A stretch of DNA of 64,000 bases, taken from Nigerium sp. GTDB lineage: Bacteria > Actinomycetota > Actinomycetes > Propionibacteriales > Propionibacteriaceae. A program made the position numbers and the translations under genes. Under the pieces are notes generated by a model that saw nothing but the letters and a program-made list of their open reading frames with translations, searched no databases and had not been told where the DNA came from. Within the stretch, counting starts at the first letter, position 1, and every line of letters starts with the position of its first letter. The stretch lies in NCBI GenBank assembly GCA_016711325.1, contig JADJTH010000001.1:186001-250000 (forward strand). The letters are read 5' to 3'. Below are positions 31,487 to 38,622 of the stretch, piece after piece.

Positions 31487-33181
31487 ATGAGCATTGTTCT
31501 CGACGCGTACGCTGCCCGTTCCTGCCCCCTGAAGACGGTCAACGCGTTCTCCCCCAGCATTCAGGCGCCTGAGCTCACGCGTGTGGACCCGCCGTTCTTC
31601 CGCGACTCCCGCGCCATCGAGGCGTCCGTGTTCGGCATGGTCGGCGAAGGCGAGGGCCGTGTCGTCGACCTGCGCGACGCGCGCGCGTCCGGCGGCGCGT
31701 CGTGGTCGCGCGCCAGCATGCAGGCAATGGCCTCGGGCGCCGACGTGATCATCGCGCCGCTGCTCCCCCGCGACGAGACCGGCCACCGCACCGGGCGTCC
31801 GTCGATGCTGGTGCGCGCCGACGGTGAGGGGCACGGCTACCGGCCGGTGCAACTGAAGTTCCACCGGGTCATGGAGAGTGGTGGCACCGATGATCCCCTC
31901 GTGGTGGCGCGGCTCGGCTCACCCCGGCGGTCCTCCGAGCTCGTCGGGCGGCGGTTTCGCTGGAACACCCGCCTCAACGCCGCGCTCCAGGTGGCGCACT
32001 ACTGGCGGCTGTTGCAGGCGTGCGGCTACGCGGCGCCCGAGCCGTGGGGCGGGCTGATCGGCATCGACCGGCTCAACGCGGCGCCGCCCGGACGCCCCGC
32101 GCAGATCGAGCCGATGATCGCCTGGCTGCGGCTCGACCAGCGGTGCGTGCCGCCGAACCCGCGATGGGTGGCCGTGCCCGCCGAGGCCGAGGCGATCTCA
32201 CCGCTGGAACGGTACGACTCCGAGCACCGCTACCGCGTCGATCTCGCCCAGGCCGCGCTGGGCGGCACCCCGCCTGGTGAACTCGAGACCCCGATCCTGT
32301 CGTCGGAGTGCCGCGGCTGTGTGTGGCAGCAGCACTGCCGCGACCAGCTGGACGTCGACGACCTCTCGGCGCGCATCACCAAGACTCCGCTGGACGTGCA
32401 CGAGCTTCGGACGCTGCGCGGGCTCGGCGTCGCGACGGTGTCCGACCTTGCCCGGGCTGATTTGCCCTCGCTCACCGAGCAGTTCCTGCCGGCGGCCGGC
32501 CATCGCACCGGCGGCGAAGCGCGCCTGCAGCGGGCCTACCGTCGCGCGCAACTGCTGGATTCCGGCGTCGAGCTCGAGCGCCAGACCACCGGTCCCCTCG
32601 ACCTGCCTCGGCACGCCCTCGAGATCGACATCGACATCGAGACCTCCGCCGACGACCGGCTCTACCTGTGGGGGTTCTGGGTGGACGACCCGGAGGCGGG
32701 CGCGCCGTACGCGCGCCAGTTCGGCGCGTTCACCGACCTGGACGCCGACGGCGAAGCCGCCCTCGCCGTCGAGGCGCTGCGCTGGCTGCGGTCCGTCGTC
32801 GGCGCACGGGACGCGGCCGTCTACCACTATTCCGACTACGAGACGATCCGGCTGGCTCGGCTGGCTCCGCGTCTGGGCGAGCTCGGTGAATGGGCCACCG
32901 GGTGGGCGTTCACGCACTTCGTCGATCTGTTCCCGCTGATGCGCCGCCATTTCTTCGGCGCCAACGGCCTCGGCCTGAAGGCCGTGGTGAGGGCCGCCAC
33001 CGACTTCGCGTGGCGGGACGCCGATCCCGGCGGGCTCAATTCGCAGAGCTGGTTCGCCGAGGCGATCGGAGACGCCGACCCGGACGCCCGCACCGCGGCG
33101 CGGCGGCGCGTGCTGGAGTACAACGAGGACGACGTACGCGCCACCTGGCACCTGCGCCGCTGGCTGCGGTCGCTGACTTGA
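31487..33181 (+). CDS. TM0106-family RecB-like nuclease with DEDD exonuclease-like C-terminus
   Basis: 564 residues. The N-terminal half is a PDDEXK/RecB-like domain starting LDAYAARSCPLKT, with VQLKFHRV and the cysteine cluster CRGCVWQQHC, which together with the early Cys could hold an Fe-S cluster as in AddB/Cas4-like nucleases. A helix-hairpin-helix-like stretch (LRTLRGLGVATVSDLARAD) follows. The C-terminal half has an RNase H-like YprB/DEDD fold with EIDIDIET, YHYSDYETIR and YNEDDVRAT. The family is widespread in actinobacteria but its role is not established. The IS110 element begins within about 20 bases of the stop. An ATG at 31451 would add 12 residues. Confidence 0.8.
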   Translation: MSIVLDAYAARSCPLKTVNAFSPSIQAPELTRVDPPFFRDSRAIEASVFGMVGEGEGRVVDLRDARASGGASWSRASMQAMASGADVIIAPLLPRDETGHRTGRPSMLVRADGEGHGYRPVQLKFHRVMESGGTDDPLVVARLGSPRRSSELVGRRFRWNTRLNAALQVAHYWRLLQACGYAAPEPWGGLIGIDRLNAAPPGRPAQIEPMIAWLRLDQRCVPPNPRWVAVPAEAEAISPLERYDSEHRYRVDLAQAALGGTPPGELETPILSSECRGCVWQQHCRDQLDVDDLSARITKTPLDVHELRTLRGLGVATVSDLARADLPSLTEQFLPAAGHRTGGEARLQRAYRRAQLLDSGVELERQTTGPLDLPRHALEIDIDIETSADDRLYLWGFWVDDPEAGAPYARQFGAFTDLDADGEAALAVEALRWLRSVVGARDAAVYHYSDYETIRLARLAPRLGELGEWATGWAFTHFVDLFPLMRRHFFGANGLGLKAVVRAATDFAWRDADPGGLNSQSWFAEAIGDADPDARTAARRRVLEYNEDDVRATWHLRRWLRSLT

Positions 33182-33202
33182 AGACAACTGCGCCGAGGTG
33201 GG

Positions 33203-34444
33203 TCAGGCGGCTCCACGTGGCGCGAGGGTGACGTCGTAGCCGAGGGCTTGGAGTTGGTGAATCGCGTGGTTCTTGGCTCGTTGCGGGTCACGGCGGGTGT
33301 AGTAGTCGGGTCCCGCCTCTTGGTAGAAGGCGCCGGTGGTGAGCAGGTTCCAGACGAGCACGAGGAGGGTGTGCTCGATGGCGACGACTGCCCTGGCGTT
33401 GCCTCGCGTCTTGGCGAGCCGTCGGTACTTCGCGTTGAGGAAAGTGCCTGGGTGTCGGGCGATCGACAGGGCGGCCACGCCGAGGGCACCCTTGAGCCAC
33501 CGATTGCCCGGGCGGGTCTTGCTCGATTTGGATCGTCCGGCGGACTCGTGATGCCCCGGACATACCCCAGCCCACGAGGCGAGCTGACCGGCCGTGGGGA
33601 ACACGCTCATGTCGGCGCCGGTCTCGGCGATGATCACGTCCGCGGTCGGAACCCCGATGCCGGGGATCGAAGCGATCAACTCCCGGGCGGCACGAAACGG
33701 GATCATCGCCTCCTCGATCCGAGCGGTGAGGACGTTGATGGCGGCGGTGTGCTGGTCGATCAACTTCAGGTGCAGATCGACCAGGAACGCGTGGTGGGCG
33801 GTGAACCGTCCCACCAGCGCCTGGTTCAATGCGGGGATCTTCAGGCGCAGGTGCCCGATCGACAGGTCGGCCAGCACGGCCGGGTCACGTTCGCCCGCGA
33901 CCAGGGCGGCCAGCATCGCCCGGCCGGAGGTGCCGGTGATGTCGGAGGCCACGACCGACAGCTTGATCCCGGCGTCCTCCAACACCTTCTCCAGTCGTTG
34001 CGCCTCCCGGGTCCGTTCCCGGGTGATCGCCGTCCGGGTCCGGGTCAGGTCCCGTAGTTCCCGGATCGGTTCGGGCGGCACGAACGAGGCCCGCAGCAGC
34101 CCGTGCGCGGCCAACTGCGCCAACCACGCCGCGTCCGACACGTCGGTCTTGCGGCCCGGCAGATTCTTCGCGTCGTGGGCGTTGACGAGCATCACCTCGA
34201 ACGGGCCGTCCTCCAACAGGTAGTAGAACGGCTTCCAGTAGTCGCCCGTCGCCTCCATGACCACGCAGGTCACCTGAGAGGCGATGAGCCGGTCTCGCAA
34301 CGCCAAGATGTCGCCGGTCATTGACGACCAGGTCGAGACCTCCTCCACAGCGCGCGCCCTGCCCGTCGGCACGATCCTGATGCAGACCTTCGCATCCCGT
34401 TTGGACAAGTCCAGTCCCGCACACCGCGGGTGCAACACCTCCAT
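33203..34444 (-). CDS. IS110-family transposase (DEDD recombinase)
   Basis: 413 residues from the ATG preceded by AAAGGAG. The N-terminal DEDD RuvC-like domain shows GLDLSKRDAKV, the Glu in VVMEATGDYW, and the Asp pair in KTDVSDAAWLAQL. The C-terminal Transposase_20 domain shows LIASIPGIGVPTADVIIAETG, the Ser-bearing LASWAGVCPGHHESAG and RPGNRWLKGAL. These recombinases are guided by an RNA made from the element's non-coding end. The gene appears complete, with no frameshift. Confidence 0.95.
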   Translation of the reverse strand: MEVLHPRCAGLDLSKRDAKVCIRIVPTGRARAVEEVSTWSSMTGDILALRDRLIASQVTCVVMEATGDYWKPFYYLLEDGPFEVMLVNAHDAKNLPGRKTDVSDAAWLAQLAAHGLLRASFVPPEPIRELRDLTRTRTAITRERTREAQRLEKVLEDAGIKLSVVASDITGTSGRAMLAALVAGERDPAVLADLSIGHLRLKIPALNQALVGRFTAHHAFLVDLHLKLIDQHTAAINVLTARIEEAMIPFRAARELIASIPGIGVPTADVIIAETGADMSVFPTAGQLASWAGVCPGHHESAGRSKSSKTRPGNRWLKGALGVAALSIARHPGTFLNAKYRRLAKTRGNARAVVAIEHTLLVLVWNLLTTGAFYQEAGPDYYTRRDPQRAKNHAIHQLQALGYDVTLAPRGAA

Positions 34445-34640
34445 CGTCGGCTCCTTTCCAACCGTCGAAGGGGTGGACAGCGGGAGGGGTACATCAAGAA
34501 TCAGAGTCTGACTTGCGTGCTCGTAGCAACAATCCACGGGTCCCGTGGCGGCCCCCCACCTCACACTGACCTTCTGGCTCACACGCACGAAGGAGTGTTC
34601 GAGGTCGACCGTTGTCCACAGCATCTACTGTCCCTCACCA
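34445..34640 (-). ncRNA. Candidate bridge RNA region in the long IS110 end
   Basis: Non-coding stretch 5' of the transposase, on its strand. Established knowledge: IS110-group elements encode their bridge RNA in the long end upstream of the transposase. Seen here: a small hairpin (CCACGG at 34533-34538 with CCGTGG at 34542-34547), a near-palindrome TCAGAGTCTGA at 34501-34511, and the 8-mer CTGACTTG at 34508-34515 that also occurs at the opposite insertion junction. The exact ends and fold are not determined. Confidence 0.45.
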
Positions 34641-34690
34641 CAGGCATACGCGACCAGCCCGGAGTCTTCCCACGCCACGAGGGCCGCCAT

Positions 34691-34727
34691 GCGGCCCCGG
34701 CCACTGACCTGAGGCGAGCCGGGCCGC
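34691..34727 (-). terminator. GC-rich hairpin after the PH-like gene
   Basis: GCGGCCCCGG (34691-34700) pairs with CCGGGCCGC (34719-34727) with one bulged C, just after the stop of the minus-strand gene at 34731. It probably ends the menA operon and marks sequence that is host rather than insertion element. Confidence 0.45.
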
Positions 34728-34730
34728 ACC

Positions 34731-35201
34731 TCAGAGTGCGCGGCGCCCGGCGCTGGCGCCGGACGAACGGCCACCACGCACACCGACGGCGTCCAGCCCC
34801 CCGGCACGGGCAACCTTCTCGGCCAGCGTGCGCGCCCGCCCGTTCGTGCCGCCGAACCACGCCAGTCCGTCGAGATGGACGTCGTCGAGCATGCGGCCCG
34901 AGCGCAGCGACACCACCGGCACACAGATCAGACCGGGCACCAGGTCGACGGAGTCGACCTGATCCCACCGCACCTGACCCCACCGCGGAAGCCGCATCCC
35001 GTCATCGTCGTAGGGGACGCGCAGCGACCTGGCCAGCCAACCAGTGCCGAGCGCGCCCGCCACCGCGACACCGCCCAGCACCCAACGGATCGGCTCCGCC
35101 AGCGCGAGGAGCGAATACGCGGCCAGGGCCAGCCAGCCGACAGCGACCACCCAGGTCACCGCGACCATCGGCCCCGAAAAAGCTCGCGACGTAGGATCCA
35201 T
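34731..35201 (-). CDS. Small membrane protein with bacterial PH-like domain
   Basis: 156 residues. Two hydrophobic helices come first (VTWVVAVGWLALAAYSLLAL and WVLGGVAVAGALGTG), then a soluble half with VPYDDDGMRLPRWGQVRWDQVDSVDLVPGLICVPVVSLRSGR. This resembles the bacterial PH domains of actinobacterial membrane proteins. The ATG overlaps the menA stop in TGATG, so it is co-translated with menA. Its function is unknown. Confidence 0.65.
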   Translation of the reverse strand: MDPTSRAFSGPMVAVTWVVAVGWLALAAYSLLALAEPIRWVLGGVAVAGALGTGWLARSLRVPYDDDGMRLPRWGQVRWDQVDSVDLVPGLICVPVVSLRSGRMLDDVHLDGLAWFGGTNGRARTLAEKVARAGGLDAVGVRGGRSSGASAGRRAL

Positions 35202-35812
35202 CAGCTGATCACCGCTCCCGCACACATGCCGAGGGACGCCGCCAGTTCGGCGACGCCCGTCCCTTTCAACGCCACGATCAACTCCCGGCCCTGGGCTCCG
35301 CCGAGAACCGCGCGCACCGGCACCACCGCTGCGGCGAGGCCCGCCAGGCCGAGCAGCAGCCACCACGACGTGAGCGCCGCCGCGGCCACGATGCCGGCCG
35401 CGCCGAGGGCGATGAGCCCGGCGTAGAACAGCCGGGTGTGGCGATCGCCGAGCCGTACGGCGAGCGTCCGCTTGCCCGCCAGCGCGTCTCCAGCCCTGTC
35501 CCGCAGGTTGTTGGCGACCAGGACGGCCGACGCGAGCGCCCCCGCGAACACGCCGGCGGCCAGTGCCGCGGGCGGCGCGCTCAGCATCTGCACGTAGGTG
35601 GTGCCGATCGTGGCGATGAGCCCGAAGAACACGAAGACGAACACCTCACCGAGGCCCGCATACCCGTAGGGCCGGCGTCCGCCCGTGTAGTACCAGGCGG
35701 CGAGGATACAGGCGACCCCCACCACGAGCAGCCACCACTGGGCGGTGAGCACCACCAGGATGAGACCCGCGACCGCCGCGACACCGAAGCCGGTGAAAGC
35801 GGCCGCCTTCAC
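35201..35812 (-). CDS. menA: 1,4-dihydroxy-2-naphthoate polyprenyltransferase, C-terminal fragment (frameshifted menA)
   Basis: 203 residues, from a GTG that overlaps the stop of the N-terminal fragment (GTGA). It is the second half of MenA, the UbiA-family enzyme that joins the polyprenyl tail to dihydroxynaphthoate in the membrane. The second aspartate motif is [25 protein letters not shown]. Several membrane helices follow. The first Asp motif lies in the other fragment. One extra C in the CCCC run near 35822 would join the two halves into a normal protein of about 291 residues. Sequencing error, real frameshift and split translation are all possible. The PH-like gene overlaps its stop. 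Confidence 0.88.
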   Translation of the reverse strand: MKAAAFTGFGVAAVAGLILVVLTAQWWLLVVGVACILAAWYYTGGRRPYGYAGLGEVFVFVFFGLIATIGTTYVQMLSAPPAALAAGVFAGALASAVLVANNLRDRAGDALAGKRTLAVRLGDRHTRLFYAGLIALGAAGIVAAAALTSWWLLLGLAGLAAAVVPVRAVLGGAQGRELIVALKGTGVAELAASLGMCAGAVIS

Positions 35813-36075
35813 CGAGCGGGGCTCGCGGCACCCGAGCCGACGAGCCGCTGCGGGCCGACGCGATCGGCGTCCGTGCCGCGGATTCCGTCGGAATAGTCAT
35901 TGGCGTAGTTCACGCCCACCTGCAGCGCGAGCGCGACGAGCAGCGCGAGTGCGGCGCGGCCGGGAGCGAAGGAGCCGGCGTGCCAGGCGACCGCGCTGCC
36001 CGCGAGCACGGGCGCGACGGCCGTGGGGAGCGTACGGATGCGCGCGCCCTCGACCCAGTCAGCGACCGTCGCCAC
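35809..36075 (-). CDS. menA: 1,4-dihydroxy-2-naphthoate polyprenyltransferase, N-terminal fragment (frameshifted menA)
   Basis: 88 residues from a GTG with GAAAGGGG upstream. It begins with [24 protein letters not shown] and holds the first prenyl-diphosphate/Mg motif [27 protein letters not shown], as in MenA. It then runs out of frame to a stop at 35809, after SGAASPAR instead of continuing into VKAAAF. The whole span 35201-36075 is 875 bases, one short of a multiple of three, as expected for a single missing base. Confidence 0.87.
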   Translation of the reverse strand: MATVADWVEGARIRTLPTAVAPVLAGSAVAWHAGSFAPGRAALALLVALALQVGVNYANDYSDGIRGTDADRVGPQRLVGSGAASPAR

Positions 36076-36158
36076 CGCGCACCCCTTTCTCGTTCCCCCC
36101 GCACCGACAAGAGACCTCGTCCATCCTCGCACGCCGGGCGCGGAGTAGATTGGAGGCC

Positions 36159-36410
36159 ATGCCCCGAGTCCTGGTCGTCCTCATCGTCATCGCGATCATC
36201 GTGTACGCCTTGGTGGACGCCAGCCAGTCCCGGGCCGACCGCGTCCGGCTGATGCCGCGCTGGCTGTGGATGGTCGCCATCGTGCTGCTGCCCGGCGTGG
36301 GCGCCCTCGGGTGGTTCGCGCTCGGGCGTCCCCGCAGCGGGGGGACGGCGGGCGGCCAACGCCGCACGATCGCCCCCGACGACGATCCCGACTTCCTGCG
36401 CAGGCTCTGA
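36159..36410 (+). CDS. Small membrane protein, PLDc_N-like
   Basis: 83 residues. GGAGG lies just before the ATG. Two hydrophobic helices ([18 protein letters not shown] and [22 protein letters not shown]) match the cardiolipin-synthase N-terminal (PLDc_N) family of small proteins. A short acidic tail follows. It is divergent from menA across about 80 bases. Such proteins are often found beside menaquinone genes in actinobacteria, and their role is unknown. Confidence 0.75.
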   Translation: MPRVLVVLIVIAIIVYALVDASQSRADRVRLMPRWLWMVAIVLLPGVGALGWFALGRPRSGGTAGGQRRTIAPDDDPDFLRRL

Positions 36411-36478
36411 GGCGCGCGTTCGCCTCGCTCGCCGTCGCGCATGGCCGCCGCCGGTCATCGGCCGGGCCGTCGCCGGTG

Positions 36479-37485
36479 TCAGCGCGTGACGACCTCGGTG
36501 GCGATCGCCGGGGTCGCGTCGACCGGGGTGGCGATGAGGCCCTTGGCGAACATGAAGTCGGTCATCGCCGACCAGGACGCCGGGTCGAGCTCGCCGCTGA
36601 CCTGACCGTCGGCGTTCTTCCACAGCGGGATGGTCGCGAGCAGGGTGGCGCGCGCCGCATCCTGGCCGCAGGCTCCTCCAGTCCGGGGATCTGGGTCGCG
36701 GAGATCGTCAGGGCTGCCTCGGGATCCTTCACCGTGCGGTCGACACCGGCGACCATGGCCTGTGCCACGGCGGTGGCTTCCGCCGCGTTGGCAGCCAGGT
36801 GCTGCCGGGTGGTGAGCAGCGCGACGCTGACCAGCGGCACCTCACCGGCGGCCGTGAGCGGGACGTCGCGGGTCGGGACGCCCGCCAGCCCGAACTGCAC
36901 GGAATCGTTGTTGGAGAAGCCGATCACGGCGTCCACCTTGCCCGTGGTCAACGCGGCCTGGGCCGTGTAGCCGATCTCGACGACCTCGATGTCGGATTCG
37001 GCGAGGCCGGCGTCCGCGAGCGCCGCCTGCAGACCGAACCAGGACGCCCCGTAGCGCCCCGGCACGCCCACGCGGAGACCGCGCAGATCGGCGGCGGCGC
37101 GGACGGTGGAGGCGTCCGGCACGATGATGACGACCGGGTAGCGCTGGTAGTACTGGGCAATGGCGACCAGATCCATGCCCTGGGAGCGCGCCTGGACGAG
37201 CTCGTCGCCGCCGGCGATGACGTAGTGCTCCTGGCCGGCGACCAGCGCGGTGAACAGCCCCTCCTGGGCGCCGTGGTGGCGCAGCGTCGCGGCCACGCTC
37301 CGTTCGGTGAACAGGCCTTCGGCCTCCGCCACGTAGAACGGCGAGAACTGGACGTTCGGGATGTAGGTCAACCCGACCGTGGTCTGGTAACGGAGTTCGG
37401 CAGACGGTGGCGTCCGCGCGCAACCCGTGAGGACGAGCGCGAGCGCGACCATGGCGGCGGCGATTCCGCGAAGCAGACGAGGCAT
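36479..37485 (-). pseudogene. ribY: Riboflavin/flavin-type ABC substrate-binding lipoprotein, frameshifted near the C-terminus
   Basis: NMT1/THI5-like periplasmic-binding lipoprotein. The N-terminus MPRLLRGIAAAMVALALVL with lipobox LTGC is followed by VGLTYIPNVQFSPFYVAEAEG, the ligand-binding start of the family. The FMN riboswitch upstream of this operon makes a flavin precursor the likely cargo. Translation leaves frame after IPGLEEPA near 36665-36675. The expected C-terminus (QDAARATLLATIPLW, then SWSAMTDFMFAKGL, ending at 36479) lies in the next frame. The span of 1007 bases is one short of a multiple of three, and one extra G would restore about 335 residues. Probably intact in the cell if the base is a sequencing error. 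Confidence 0.83.
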
Positions 37486-37519
37486 CGGATGTTCCTTTCG
37501 GAGGGGTCAGACTCAGGGA

Positions 37520-38323
37520 TCAGGCGGACGTGCGGCGGAGCGCCGCGACGGTGGACGAGCGGCGCTCGACGGCGTAGACCAGCCCGTACAGGCCCGACGC
37601 CATCGCGCACAGGACGGCGATGGTGGCGAACATGCCGGCGGTGTCGACGGCGTCGCGCTGGACGGTGAGCAGTTGCCCGAGGCCGGAGCCGCCCATCACC
37701 ATCTCGCCGACGACGGCGCCGGTCACGGACAGCGCGAAGCCGTTACGGAGACCGGCGAGGACACTGGGCAGGGCGAGCGGGAGCTCGATCGCGGTGAGCA
37801 GCGCGACGCGTCCGGCGCCGTCCATGCGGGCCGCGTCCACGACGTCGGGGTCGACGTGGCGCAGCCCCACGACCGAGCTGACCAGGATCGGGAAGAACAC
37901 CATCAGTCCGCACAGCAGGACGATCGGGCCGAGCCCGTAGCCGACCCAGATCGCGAGCAGGGGCGCGAGCGCGATCGCCGGGATCGCCTGGGTCGCGCCG
38001 AGGAACGGAGTGACGGCTGCGGACAGGAAGCGGCTGCGGTGGATGCCGATCGCCATCGGCAGGGCGACGGCCGTGCCGAGCGCACAACCGCCGACCGCGG
38101 CGGCGAAGGTGGCGCCGACGTAGGGCCAGAACTGCGGGTTGACCAGGGACGACGCCAACCGTCCGGCGACCACCGGAGGCGACGGCATCATGTAGGGCGG
38201 CGGGGCTGCAAGCACGACGAACAGCCCCCAGGCCACGATCAGCGCGGCACCGAACAGCCACGGCGCGGCGGCGAGCACGCCCGTCGGGCGCGGACGCCGG
38301 TGCACTCGGCGGCTGCTGCTCAT
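37520..38323 (-). CDS. ribX: ABC transporter permease for flavin uptake
   Basis: 267 residues from the ATG preceded by GGAGGG. About six membrane helices of the BPD permease type, with the EAA-loop region VVDAARMDGAGRVALLTAIELPLALPSVLAGLRNG. It is the first gene after the FMN riboswitch and is followed after about 34 bases by the binding protein. Established knowledge: RibXY riboflavin transporters of actinobacteria and Chloroflexi are under FMN riboswitches. No ATPase gene is adjacent, so a shared ATPase is likely. Confidence 0.83.
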   Translation of the reverse strand: MSSSRRVHRRPRPTGVLAAAPWLFGAALIVAWGLFVVLAAPPPYMMPSPPVVAGRLASSLVNPQFWPYVGATFAAAVGGCALGTAVALPMAIGIHRSRFLSAAVTPFLGATQAIPAIALAPLLAIWVGYGLGPIVLLCGLMVFFPILVSSVVGLRHVDPDVVDAARMDGAGRVALLTAIELPLALPSVLAGLRNGFALSVTGAVVGEMVMGGSGLGQLLTVQRDAVDTAGMFATIAVLCAMASGLYGLVYAVERRSSTVAALRRTSA

Positions 38324-38325
38324 GG

Positions 38326-38368
38326 TCCCTCCCCGTGCGCGGTGCGCCGGGGCATGGGTGCGGAAGGA
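38326..38368 (-). promoter_or_regulatory. Possible Shine-Dalgarno sequestering helix of the riboswitch
   Basis: The ribX ribosome site (minus-strand GGAGGGA, 38326-38332) can pair over seven bases, one of them G-U, with the minus-strand TCCTTCC at 38362-38368. This would hide the start site. It fits translational control, common for actinobacterial FMN switches, and there is no terminator-like T tract. Confidence 0.4.
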
Positions 38369-38416
38369 CACGCGTCGTCGGCCCGCGCGGGTTCGCGCGT
38401 ACGCCGATCACGCGAT

Positions 38417-38542
38417 CGTGCTGCCTCCCATCCGGACTTTCACCGTCGGCCTCGGAATTTCACCGAGTCAACCGCCGGCCCTCGCGGGCCGCCGGGTCGC
38501 GGACTATCACCGCCGGTTCGGATACACCGACCCCGGAGCACG
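38417..38542 (-). promoter_or_regulatory. FMN riboswitch (RFN element)
   Basis: Read on the minus strand the conserved core is present: GGTCGGTGTATCCGAACCGG, GGCGGTGATAGTCCGCGACC, a variable arm, CTCGGTGAAATTCCGAGGCC, then GACGGTGAAAGTCCGGATGG and GGAGGCAGCACG. P1 is formed by 38537-38542 (5' side) and 38417-38422 (3' side), CGTGCT with AGCACG. It lies about 95 bases upstream of ribX. FMN binding should lower expression of the transporter operon. Confidence 0.95.
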
Positions 38543-38622
38543 TGTGTGTTCACCATCACCATACTCCAGATGACGGCGTGGCGGCGCGTGCGCCCCGTCG
38601 CCAACGCCACTGGACCCGCCGG

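Larger units (their letters stand above)
33182..34680 (-). mobile_element. IS110-family insertion sequence (outer limits approximate)
   Basis: The element has one transposase gene (33203-34444), about 20 bases of non-coding sequence at its 3' end, and up to about 230 bases at its 5' end. IS110 elements have no long terminal inverted repeats, so the ends cannot be set from this copy alone. The left limit lies between the nuclease stop (33181) and 33203. The right limit lies between 34516 and the host terminator at 34691. CTGACTTG occurs at both 33173-33180 and 34508-34515. The heptamer GGACGCC/GGCGTCC, common in host genes, occurs once in the transposase gene by my count, consistent with a recent arrival. 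Confidence 0.8.

Noticed and set aside
33173..33180. CTGACTTG pair as definite target-site duplication of the IS
   Set aside because: IS110 elements do not make long duplications, and this would leave only about 64 bases upstream of the transposase. Kept only as a possible guide or end match.
33203..34057. Plus-strand open frame opposite the transposase as an accessory gene
   Set aside because: No recognisable family and its codon pattern is that of antisense to the transposase.
34445..34624. N-terminal extension of the IS110 transposase upstream to 34624
   Set aside because: The ATG at 34444 has a strong AAAGGAG site and starts the conserved domain. The extra residues show no IS110 similarity and the stretch is better seen as the non-coding end.
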